DNA from: Mesostigma viride | Lineage: Eukaryota; Streptophyta; Mesostigmatophyceae; Mesostigmatales; Mesostigmataceae | Direction: 5' to 3' | Assembly (NCBI GenBank): GCA_009746045.1 | Contig: RPFO01000038.1 | Location: forward strand, 62,001 to 126,000 | DNA: 64,000 nucleotides | In this document: one piece after another, positions 20,701 through 31,108 of the stretch | Position numbering within the stretch: position 1 is the stretch's first letter | How the letters are laid out: each line of letters opens with the position of its first letter | The notes under the pieces: generated by a model | What the model was told of the DNA's origin: nothing | Seen by the model: the letters and a program-made list of their open reading frames with translations, nothing else | Database searches by the model: none | Position numbers and translations under genes: made by a program

Positions 20701-23700
20701 CCGAAACTTGATGGCGTTGAACGTCGGGAAAATCGTAAGAGGCCATGAGCGTAAGCGCCATTGAACGTTAGAGGCCATTCTCCTGACTGAACACAAAACC
20801 CGTCCCACGCTGATACGATACTGGGGGGAAAAGGGGGGCTAAGCTGAGTGTGGACCGGACTAACTTCATGTAGACCTCATGAAGACTTCAGGTGTCTGAT
20901 GGCATGGGTACTTGAAAGTAGGCCCATGCCGCGATGATAGGAGAACAGAGAAATAGAGAGATAGAGAGACAGAGAGATAGAGAGATAGAGAGACCCAGAT
21001 TGATAGAGCTTGATAGACATTGATAGAGATAGAGTAATAGAGAGAAAGCTTGGCAATTCTATTGCCCGTACTCTATGGTTTGTTATCAGCAGCCGACATA
21101 ACATCACGTTATTAGCATTGCCCTTATGTAGTTGGTTATCAGCAGTCCGCACCGGTTTATGCCTCGGCTCCACCTCGAGTACACGCTGGTGATGTGCATG
21201 ACGGGCGCCATCGTGGTGAATGCCAGCATCGACAGCTTCCAGCTGCCGGGGTGGGGAAGGACGCAGGGATGGACAAGATGGCCGGCGACAAAATAAATTC
21301 AAACAGTGGCGACAATGATTCTCAACGTCAAAACATAAAGTATAAACTCATGAGCATTTGGGTGGCTGCCTCGACCAGACATCCGTTTGACATGAGCTAA
21401 AATAGTTTCCTAACGACTATGCGACAGTATGAACTTTCATTAACGCATACAGAGCAAAGCAACAGATTGGAAGATTTTTCTATGGGCGACTGTGATGCAG
21501 TTGTTAGCAGTGACTACCCAACATTTGCCGGAGTGAGCCAGACCTAACCACGGGAACAGCGAGTCATCAATCGACGTCATGTCGCAGATGCCAGCACCAC
21601 ACAGCAACCAGGAGGTCAGCGTGACTAGCATTTTGGAAGTGCCCAGAGCTGCTGTTGTAAACATGCGCAGGCTTGCTCTTCCATATTGGAAAAGTTGAAA
21701 GGAAACAAATATCATGATCGATGACGCACCTCGTGTGGAAGCAGAGCAGGAGGCCGCCCACCATCGACAGCAGGTTTCGCATCATAAAGCTGAGCATCCA
21801 GCTGCAGGGCTCCGCCATGGCCGACACCTGGGTGGGTAGCAGCAGCATGGTGAGCACAGTGCAGAGGTAGGCACAAGTTACCACCACTATAGTGCGCAGC
21901 ATGATTGCCACTATTGCGTGCAGCATGATTGCCACTATAGGGTGCAGCATGATTGCCACCATAGGGTGCAGCATGATTGCCACTATAGGGTGCAGCATGA
22001 TTGCCACTATAGGGTGCAGCACGATTGCCACTATAGGGTGCAGCATGATTGCCACTATAGTGCGCAGCATGATCGCCACTACAGGGTGCAAAGCATGATT
22101 GCCACTATAGCGTGCAGCATGATACTTGCGCACGCATGCCTTGTTGAGGAGATACGCACAAGTTAAGTCATGTGTGTGTGTGTGGCAAGGGCAGGCCAAG
22201 GAATATGAAGAGACAGCATACGTCCTGTGTTGCGAACCAGGCACACAAAGCTATTGCGCGCATAAGCATACCTCCATTCCTTGGCCCTTGCATGGACCAG
22301 TTCATGTCAATCCTCAGCGGAACCTTGGAGGGGAGAACGCAACTAAGTCCCCAGGAGAGGTAAAGGCTGCCTGAAAACACAGCTTGAGAGCATCGCCAGA
22401 GAGCACAGCATCGACCACAAACTGGATGGGATAATGCCCTGACCCTGCCAAGGTGCTTCTGGGCATCGCAGTCTCTGCTGTAACAACCAGAGCCGTGCAT
22501 TTGGCTCACTAAGTCCCCAAACATGCTTCCTGGAAATTAGACCCGAGCGTTCACTGCCCAATCAACACGGAAAAGCCTTGAAGGCAGCGCGGCAGCTCGT
22601 ACATCATTGGTGAGCCGGGATGTGATCTCCCCCGACGTCGTGGCGTCAAAGTACGCAATGTCCTGGATGATGACGCCCTGGGACGCCAGAAGTAGCAGCG
22701 AAAGCAAATGCAAACACAGAGCCAAGAGTTTAACGAACAGGTTAGCGCAGAGGAAGGCTTGGGGACTTGATTGTCCGAAGCATAGAGTCAATAACACACA
22801 AAAAGAGCTCTGTGTGGCTGGTCGTGAATCCTCCACTGGGCTGACCCAAGACACCCTGTTTACACTCTACACGATTAAACAATCACAAATTTTGTTCTAC
22901 TATCAACTCTAGTAGGGGGGGGGGGGGGCGGAGGGGCAATGGAAGGTGTGTGCCTGGAGCCAAGGGAGATCAATCCTAGTAAAGCTACTATGACACCATC
23001 ATCAACATTTGATATAGCTGTATGTCAGCCATGATGGTAGGGCAGCCCGATGGGGCGGCACAAAGGGGGGGGATGAAAGGGGAGGAATACCTGGAAGAGA
23101 CGGGTCTGCAGGGTCTTGAGGATCCTCTTTCCAGCAAGGGAGAAGCACAGCCCTCGGATACCGCCAAATATGCCGGACGCCGCGCTGCAAAGGCATTGAC
23201 AGGAGATGGGCACACACAGGTGTTTCGCATGCAGGCCAGGGCTAGACACGGCCAATGGGTGATAGCCTTACAAGATAAAATTGCATGGATAGACAGTAAT
23301 CAGAAAACGCTGTATTACGTGCACGGTTGCATCCCAGTTACTCACCCAACATCATTAATTAATAATTATTGAGCACGTGACCCAACATCATAGACCGGGA
23401 CATCCCAGTGGGACTTACAAAGGCATGCAGACAAGGTGTCTGGCAGCATACGTAGCCTTATACGCTTAGTGAATCGAATCAATGCCGGGTAGCGCATGGA
23501 CAATGTCACGGACACCCTGTGCCCAGTGAACAAACTAGGAGCGTGCTTAGCATCCACATGCTGGGCAACACGCAGGTAGGTTCAACCTGGCTAATCTCTA
23601 TGCTCAACAGCACCCTAGCAAGCGTGCCCATAAACACAAAGTAGGCCTAGTGCCCACTGCCGGATCGGACCCACACCTGAACGTCAGCAGCACGAGCACG

Positions 23701-26700
23701 TCCCGGGTGAACCCTGGGCGGTCCATCTTGATGACGCGGTCCAGGATGCCTCCCTGGGGGGTGATAAGGTGCCCCATCAACCATACGATACCAAGCTCCA
23801 CACGATCGCAGGCACATCGCCATCAGTACCCGTACAACCCTTGGCTGGCATCCCCAACTGTTGGCAAGCAACGCTATCGATCTGAATGGTGAGCCAAGAT
23901 GCTGACTGGATGAGCGCTCGTGTGATCCACACTGCATGTACACAGCCCCGGCCGCCAGCGCGAATAGGAAGACGCAGCGTCGCTTGCCTCTAGGTGCTGC
24001 TCAGGTCAAAGCTAACATGAAAAGCTCCCAACAAGAAGCAGATGACATGGCACCGTGACGGGGTGGGGGCCGAGCAGTATGGCACAAGAAATGTGCAGCC
24101 AGATGACTTGCCTTCCCAGATAACAGCCCGTATCTGTTGCCTAGACAACACACCTCTCGAGATAGTAATCACGAAGTCTAACAGGTTAGTGACCAATCCT
24201 TCAACTTTCCTGACCTTACTGTTTTTCGACGAATAAATGCTTCTTTTTTCCAAGAGTTATGCAGTTTCATGAAGGAAAAGGTGACAGTATCATTTGGTGG
24301 CAAGATGCCCTCCCACCAAAAACAGCAGGAGGTAAATTGAGTGAGGAATGATCGCAACAATGAATGCCGGCCAAATGCCAACATCGTCGGAAATAATCAG
24401 TCCTTGTAAGCAAGTACCTATCGTATACAGTAGCAACTAGAAAAGACTTCCGAAATCACTGCAGTACCTACCGCTCACAAACGACACTGGTACAGCAACG
24501 GAAAAAGAGCTTTCTTGGGCAGCTTGTTTACCTGGTATTTCGGCAGCACCAGACCGGTGGCGGATGTCAGCAGCAAACACAAGGTGCCCACAAGGACGAG
24601 GTGCCACTCCTTCCTGGGCATTGGGGGGATGCCACGCAGACCAACAAAATATTTTACAAGTCCAAGGTAGAAACCCTGCAGATTTTTCAATGGTGAGGGA
24701 CAGCTAAGCAGCTGGCTGACCAGGCAGTGGTTAAACAAGAGCCCAGTTGCACAACACGTACCAATAGCTCAGCTTAACCGTCATAAAACAAGTAACAAGG
24801 TACCTGATAAAGGAGGGCCAACAAGCCACTATTTTGGGCAGCGAAACACCAGAAGAGGCCCGTTGTTACCTAAAGAAATGCTGAGTGGACTTGAAAAGGC
24901 AGCCCTATTTAAATATTGGCACCCAGGCAAAAGAGCCGTGAGCCAGATAAGGCAACCTTATGACATGTTAGTAAAACCTGACAGCCCCCTCACGACGTGT
25001 TTTATTGCCACCCCTGGCAGGCTAAAAATGACATGCCAACTTCTTAAGGGAGAATTTCCAGCGAAGTGTTGCCCCCAAGAAGGCGTAAGGGTGGGAAGAA
25101 GAGGCAATCAACCATGATCATGCAAAAGCCTGTCATCGGAGGAGCAAACCTTCCCTTCAGTTGTAAACATTGCTCCCCTCCACACTTGATCATGCCACAA
25201 CATCGCACGAAAGGTAATCGGCTGTCGACAGGTGTACTGTGTCAAAATCCAAACAAGTGGAACCAATCCAACCTGCGAAAAGAAGAAACAATACATGATC
25301 CAGCAGTCAACAGACCTGGCCAGCGCGATGGCTCGAAATAGGTACTGGCGGCTGTTGATGTCCGACTCTGTCCTCGCACCCTGACGCAATGGAGACAAAC
25401 CCAGGAATACAAGGCAGTACACGGCATTCGTCACACTGAACACTTTATCATGTCCGGTGCTCCGCACATACTGCCACAAGTTGATGCAGTGAACCAGACA
25501 CACACATACACACATAGGGGCATAATTACTGCCACAAGTTGATGCAGTGAACCAGACACACACATACACACATAGGGGCATAATACTACTGTGGAGCCCA
25601 TGAAACACTGTAGCACGTTTCAAGCCAACCCAGGGTTCAAACCACTGGTTGGCCACGAAACATGTGGTTCGCAACTCATGTCATTAGTCCTGCATTTGTG
25701 AACAAGCTTACCAACCAAGCCCCGGTTTACCTTATCTCCCCGCAACTGTCCCTCTGCCTTGGATGCGCCGGGTTTGGCTGCGGCTGCGGCTGCGCTGGGT
25801 GCAGGTCCTGAGCTGGCACCTTCCGGCATCGCTGCCACCTTAGCGCGCATCATCTTCAACAGCTGCAGGGACCCAGCAGCGGATGTGATGACGCGGATGA
25901 GAGCAGAGTGAAATGAAGCAACGGAGCTGAGGAACAGACATTGAATTGAAAAAATGATGATTATTGCAGCAGCGGCATTTGCAAACCCCTTCTCGAGAAA
26001 AGCTTTGGTGTAACCTGCTTGAGCCAGGCAAGTAGACTACCCATCTACCCAGGCTTCCGTTCCCTGATAAAACTAATGCGCTGACACGCCATATGCCGAC
26101 CTGGCATGCACTTAACATAAAGCCAAAGCTGCCCAGTAAGGCTTCCAGCGGAGCATGCTGGAGTCCCATAGCAAAATCCCTATGCAGTGCTCATTCCCTG
26201 GGCCTGGTTACGCGTGCACAGCGCCTGTCCTCAACAACCAGATTAAACAGCCTCCACAACAGACTTCGGAGATCTTGACTAAACCAGCATCCACAAACAG
26301 CGGCACCTTCTCCTTCATGCGCTTTGGTGGGCATTGGAGAAGTAATCCTGGCGACCTTCAGCCACACAGCGAGGCAGGGAGCCCCTTGCACTCACCTGGA
26401 CATGATTGACCAGGTGCGACAGCAGTAGACTCTCCAGATTGATCCACAGCACAGTGAGCCCTGCAAGCGGCGCCGAAATGCCACATCCAGAAATGTGATG
26501 CGATGCAACCGAGACCAGCCCTTGCCAAGACAACAAGGCGCTAGCAGCAGGAAGAAGTAGCACAGCACGCAGGCAGGCAGGCTACATGGCGCACAGGACC
26601 AAGTAGGCTACTGTCATAAGATCCTCTGGGTACACCAGGGCAGCATATTGGATGAAATTGATATTGTTGCGGTGCTATTGGCTCCGAGACAGCGAAGCCA

Positions 26701-29700
26701 ACTCGGCAGACATGCTAAGCAAAGATAGCCGAGATACCTGGCAGTGACAACAAGGCTAATCAGTCATTAACGCGATTCAGCAATGGAGGCAACCACTAAA
26801 CATGGGATGCCCTCGCCGCTCCTGACTTGGCCCATTCTTGCATCGATCTCTTGGGGTACATTGTCACCATCTGCTCTGTTCTCATGGCCCTGCTGTTCTC
26901 CCATCGACAGCCCTTCCGTTTGAAACAAGTATGCAAGAAGGCCTTGAGTGGGAACGAAGAGCAGAGCTGCTGCGTGTGCACACATATGTGTCGTCTATTT
27001 CCTGCAAGAGCCGCCAGCAGCCAACAGCCAGCTCATGCACTCCTGTGAGGGCATGGGATGCCGGCTACCCAAACACACACAGGTGTGCATGGCGAGGCAC
27101 GCCAAGTCAGCAAGACAGAAGAGTGCCGGATGCCAGAAGGTTGTCAGTGCAACGCACCTCCAGATCAGCTAGAGCATGAACAGAAAGGTAAAAACTCCCT
27201 GGCTTCCTTGATGGTTACACCAACAAAGGAAAAACTGGTATCACAAGAGGAGCGAGCACAAGGAACAAACTTGGTATTTGGGATCCCACAATCTTCAGCC
27301 TCTTATTGCCCTGAGGGCTGCATGGAATGTCCTAGTGGTCTGCCAAACTATGATTATTTACTTTCCCTGCCACACGCACCCATCAGCAGCCCCTGCATCA
27401 ACTCCCACTGGAACTCAAACGTCACGCACTTGATGCCGGCATACATCTGGCAGGTGGCAGGCATGTGGGAGGCGAACAGTGACACACAGCATGACAAGGA
27501 ACGGGGCATTCAAACACCAGGCAACCAAGACCCAGCAGTTGCAGGTCATAGCAGCGGTGCCAATCTGCCCGTCATCTGGATAGGATGCCCAGAAACCAAC
27601 ACACACTTTGTGCTGAGAATTGGCTTACAGGCGAGGTTGGCGCACGGCCAGCCGCCAATACGGCAATAGCAGGGCAGTCCACACAGGGAACACGGCTATG
27701 CTACAGGATAGCGAAACCTACAGGAAACATCACAATCCATGGGCCTCGATTCTTTGGCTACACAAGGACCCTCGGCACGACATGCGGTACCAAGTATGCA
27801 GCCGAGGACCCACAATTCGGACATGCTGCGCATACTAAAACTGAGCGGGTCTGAAACTGCACATAAGCCATCTCAGTTTGCACTCAGTTTAGGACACGAA
27901 GATGCATCCTGGCACCGGAGGGAAAAAAAAAAAAAGAGTAAAGAGGGGAAACGAAGTTTGTCAGCAAATATCAAATATCTGACATAGCGTGATGGCTATA
28001 ATTTACCTTATGCATACTAGACACGGAAGAATGCCAGTAATCCTCCCCCCAAAACCAACCGGTCCACCAAGTTTCCTGCCTTGCCACCCTGCCACACTGC
28101 TTCTGCTAAGGGCAGGGTGGCAGGGCCCTGCCCCTGCCACCCTCCCCTCAGCCAAAGCAGCACAAGAGGGCCCAAACTCCCAGGCCTCCAGACTCCTATT
28201 TATAACACAAAAAAATCCATACCCATACTCACATCCCCGAACACCCACCCACCCATGCCAACACTTCCACCCCCGAACACCCACCCACCCATGCCAACAC
28301 TTCCAACCCCACCCCACCCCCCACCCCACCCCACCCCACCCCACCCACCCACACCCCCACCCACCCCACACAAATGCAGCCCAGGCTCCCACACTTGTCC
28401 ACAGATGTGCAACCAGACATGCGCGCATAGTCCACAACACCACAACACATGAACCGCCACAAAACGCGCCCACGCCCACAGAAAACGTTCACTCCACCAT
28501 CTGCACTTTTTGCTGGGCACAAGAAGGGCACCGACCTGGAACAAAGTGCACAGGATGAACGCCACCAGCAGGATGATGTTCTTCTGCACTTCCGAGATGA
28601 CAGCCGGGGGTGGGTCCACATCTTTGATGCTGGCTGCCGCACCCGTGCCAGCAGCACCGTGCCTGTCGGAGACACCTAGCAGAGGCTCTGTGAGGCCCCC
28701 ATTCGATGTCCCATTAGTGACAGGCAGCAGTGGTGGCTGTGCCCGGTTCTTTCTGGGGGTGCGCACGGCCAGTGCCGTGAGGGAGCATAATGTGGCAAGG
28801 CGGAGCAGGGAGAGGCTCAGCAGGTCCAGCGAGTCGGTCTTGAACAGGCGAAGCTGCGACCAGCCGGTGATGTGGATGCGCCAGTGATGCAGGGACAGGA
28901 AGAGCACCTGGAGGGGGGCCGTGGAGGGGATCAAAGAAAATCAGGAGAGCACAAGTTGGAGACTCGATTGGCAACAGTCCACGACAAGATTGCCTTTTAG
29001 AAGGGTCATGCGCGTCGGGTGGAGTCGGGTGCAAAGCTGCGGACACGATCGGCCTTGAGACAAAGCGGCGTGACCATGCATTAACGGATGCAAAGAGGGT
29101 TTAATAGCACAAATTGTAAAAGATTTTATAAAGACATATGTCAAGATTCGCCAAAAAAAAAAAACAACTTGTCACTTTCGGAAAAAAATGGTTTTACTTC
29201 GATTACAAAAACTACGTCATGGATTCGGCTCTGCATGTGTACTCAAAAGTAATAATATGGGCGTCTCTTATCTATCCTTGAAAATTCGTCGCCCAGCTCT
29301 AATAAGCAAGGGAATATATTTCGATCGTACACAAATGACGATGAGCCCATCTATCATGTGCCTGTTGTCGGGAGCTTATGAGGCATCTCAAGGGGAGCAT
29401 GGGAGCACCCACACAGCTTAAACACTACGAATATGGGGGGGGGAGGCAGTGGAAGGGCACACAGCAATTAATTTCGTTCGGGCGGTGCGAAGCAAATGAG
29501 ACTGTGCGTGGAACAGTCCACGAGAAAAGCCCTGGAAAAGAAAAACAGAAAGTCTGCGCAATACGACATAGGGAAAGCTGCGTTGAGAAGCCTTGAATGA
29601 AAGACAGATGTAGCGAAACTAATAGTAACGAGGTAGCCTAATTAGTGAGTGATGAGGGATACAACTCATGGAAGTTGCAGGACGTCAATCGAAACACGTC

Positions 29701-30296
29701 CCAGGTTTGGGCATGAGCAGACAATTAGGGGCAAACAACAAGCCTGTTGGCATTGAAGACATCCACACAGGTAGATCGTCCTAGATCATGAATGCGCCAG
29801 AGAGAAGAGATGATGTACCTGACAATTAGATGGATCGAATCTACAACTAAAGTACGAGCCGGCTTTATAAAAGATACAATCTGATAACCAATTGCTTTGA
29901 TTGCCTCGTGGAACACATCTAATCCCACGAGTGTTAAACAAATTCTCTCCTTTTATTCGAATTAAAGATTGCAAAGATTGAAGTGCGTATAGTAGATATA
30001 TTCCCTGCCAGTGATAGGAGGCTTGATTTGGGTATGCTCACTCCTCGTAATTCAGCGATGCATGGCTTTACCTAACTTACAGCCATGAAAATTCACGCAA
30101 TTAATTACGTGATTCAACCAAGAAACGCTGCACGGCAAGTTCTCACCAGCGAGGCGAGGAGGTCGATCAGGAGAACGGATCCGAACATCAACAGGGCAAA
30201 GAAACATTTTCGTCGGACTACAGGCATATGCCTGGCCGGTGCCGCCAGGAACGGGGCATTGTAATCCGGCGCTTTCCATGTCATGGCAGGGTGCAT
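8799..30296 (-). CDS. TAP/ABCB9-like half ABC transporter, 26 exons, 857 aa
   Basis: One TMD-NBD half transporter of the ABCB family (TAP/TAPL/ABCB9 type), expected to work as a dimer in an organelle or ER/lysosome-type membrane. I joined 26 exons by GT-AG junctions, all in phase: 30296-30147, 28907-28536, 27446-27380, 26460-26396, 25862-25731, 25380-25316, 24613-24532, 23753-23677, 23184-23091, 22677-22603, 21827-21730, 21242-21153, 20221-20155, 19355-19296, 18552-18491, 17750-17647, 16790-16736, 16260-16089, 15292-15122, 14724-14689, 13722-13606, 13075-12995, 12315-12262, 10873-10799, 9673-9595, 8872-8799. There is an extra hydrophobic N-terminal domain (residues 1-200), then the core TMD (290-560; [11 protein letters not shown] at exon 10). 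NBD motifs: Walker [10 protein letters not shown] (640-648), Q-loop Gln688, signature ISGGQ (745-749, first residue Ile not Leu), Walker B VLLLDE (Asp769, Glu770), SALD, H-loop His803. All catalytic residues are present, so it looks functional. The start ATG is preceded by an in-frame TGA. Substrate unknown. Confidence 0.93.
9763..10086. mobile_element. MITE-like element 2, TA target duplication (324 bp)
   Basis: Perfect 24-bp terminal inverted repeats (9763-9786 and 10063-10086) begin CAGTCATTACCGCGTTAAG and are flanked by TA on both sides (9761-9762, 10087-10088). CAGT termini and TA duplications point to Tc1/mariner mobilisation. The TIR core CGCAACTTAACGCGGTAA is repeated at about 9809, 9827, 10029 and 10063, a pattern of iterated transposase-binding sites (inference). 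It carries a poly-C run and no ORF. It lies in the intron between exons 24 and 25 of the ABC transporter gene. Confidence 0.9.
10195..10368 (+). mobile_element. Short retroposon family, copy D
   Basis: This copy ends with the family core (CGATTTCTGGCCTGCGCTG, then TTGTCTCGTTG). It is bracketed by an approximate 12-bp target-site duplication: atagtgcaaggg at 10183-10194 and atagtgcatggg at 10369-10380. It is the most diverged full-core copy and aligns with copies B and C over about 150 bp. It lies in the same transporter intron as MITE 2. A possible extra fragment of the family 3' end precedes MITE 2 at about 9729-9760. Confidence 0.75.
11430..11854. repeat. 51-bp satellite, 8.3 copies
   Basis: Eight nearly identical 51-bp units plus 17 bp begin at 11430, 11481, 11532 and so on to 11838. 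They contain GCTATGACAGCAAAGCTTGC. Because 51 is a multiple of three, a 184-codon open frame runs through on the minus strand, encoding a 17-residue repeat ([17 protein letters not shown]). The array is inside the intron between transporter exons 23 and 24, so this frame is a by-product and not a gene. Confidence 0.93.
11981..12257. repeat. 10-bp minisatellite (AGTGAACCAT) reaching a splice donor
   Basis: About 27 units of a 10-bp repeat with C/T variants at fixed positions. Its right edge touches the donor of transporter exon 23 (intron starts at 12261 going leftwards on the minus strand). The intron begins gtgggttcgctatggttcgc on the coding strand, so the repeat begins practically at the 5' splice site. 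Confidence 0.92.
17307..17640. repeat. GGGA microsatellite, about 334 bp
   Basis: About 83 GGGA units with only two small interruptions (near 17540 and 17588). The plus strand is a long run of G-triplets able to form G-quadruplexes. On the transporter coding strand it is TCCC and starts six bases after the donor of exon 16 (gtacgt). Confidence 0.97.
17858..18041. repeat. TGG microsatellite, about 61 units
   Basis: A pure TGG trinucleotide run (CCA on the transporter coding strand) about 107 bp upstream of the exon 16 acceptor (17751). The poly-Val, poly-Trp, poly-Gly, poly-His and poly-Pro frames it creates are meaningless. Confidence 0.97.
18562..18646. repeat. 18-bp tandem repeat
   Basis: About 4.5 units of GTGTCGTGATCGTAGAAT alternate with a variant in which C is T at two places. 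It begins about ten bases upstream of the acceptor of transporter exon 15. Confidence 0.85.
20003..20096. repeat. 12-bp tandem repeat (GCTGGATACAAA)
   Basis: About seven imperfect units, some GCTGTGATACAAA, in the intron between transporter exons 13 and 14. Confidence 0.85.
20413..20657. repeat. 122-bp tandem duplication
   Basis: Two adjacent copies with period 122 bp (compare agtgccacgc at 20441 and at 20563). They are almost identical, so the duplication is recent. It lies in the intron between transporter exons 12 and 13. Confidence 0.9.
20941..21000. repeat. GA-rich simple repeat (AGAGATAG)
   Basis: Imperfect GAGA/GATA repeat inside a transporter intron. Confidence 0.8.
21891..22118. 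repeat. 24-bp minisatellite
   Basis: About nine units of GCAGCATGATTGCCACTATA plus GGGT with scattered substitutions. The period is a multiple of three, so frames run through on both strands. It is in the intron between transporter exons 10 and 11, just upstream of the exon 11 acceptor. Confidence 0.9.
25470..25585. repeat. 58-bp tandem duplication
   Basis: Two nearly identical 58-bp copies (25470-25527 and 25528-25585) containing CACACACATACACACATAGG, in a transporter intron. Confidence 0.9.
28228..28372. repeat. C-rich repeats (36-bp duplication and CCCCA run)
   Basis: A 36-bp unit with CACCCACCCACCCATGCC occurs twice, followed by a CCCCA run. On the transporter coding strand it is G-rich and lies downstream of exon 2. 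Confidence 0.8.
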
Positions 30297-31108
30297 CGCG
30301 TGATATCACGTCGAACGCAAACTATTGCAAAAGGCCAACTGTGGCAACAACTACACTAGCGTAATTGGTCGCGTATACTCAGAAAGTCAGCCTCCATGGC
30401 CTGGCCACGCAATTTAGGGCATGGTGGTCAATCGGCGGAGAAATAATAATTGCCTGATGCCTCCATTGGGGCTAGAAATAAGATAAGTGCCATCGGCGGT
30501 CACAAGCGCTCGGCAAGGTGCCACGAGGCAGACGAAGAAGTCACATCCGTATGAGAAACCTTGTCAGGTCATACGGCTCCCGCACATGATTCTCCAGTCG
30601 TGGTGGGAAAGCCTCGTAGCCTTTCACTGCCGTCAGGTGTTCCTACTTCATTGGCCGGACGGGCTCTCTGCCTCCCTTCACGCTCTTTAACGTGCCTTCC
30701 TGACGCGTCGAAGAGAGGGGAATCGGGGACGACATGAGACGAGTCAGACGACGTTGCGAGCAACGAGAATACTGGAATGGCATAAAGCCTGACGCCTGTA
30801 TCAAACTACCAAGAAAATGAACAGAATGACTTCGGCGATGTCGTAGGGCGAATGCAAGTGGATGTCTACGGAATGACAGAAGTGCGATGAATATTTGGGA
30901 TGCGGAAATGGACCAGGATGTTGACAGCTTTATGACATTAATAGCATTATTCCAGGAATCTATATGTCTATCAGAGCGACTGGCATGAAGGGGCCTGCGT
31001 GTATACGTTTGTGGGCATAAGTGCTTTTGTAGTAGGAATTGGACCAATATTTTTTTCTTTGAAACATTCTTTGTATCACCAGGCACTGCAGTAAGCTGTT
31101 TGTAAGAA
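30297..31108. promoter_or_regulatory. Divergent intergenic region between ABC transporter and TRAPPC12
   Basis: The transporter start (30296, minus) and the proposed TRAPPC12 start (31109, plus) face away from each other across 812 bp, so both promoters should lie here. I recognise no specific motif. No coding frame in it has support. Confidence 0.45.

Noticed and set aside
9215-28934. Many separate small ABC-transporter-like genes or pseudogene fragments
   Set aside because: All pieces occur once, in the right order, and their splice phases join into one complete half transporter without a break.
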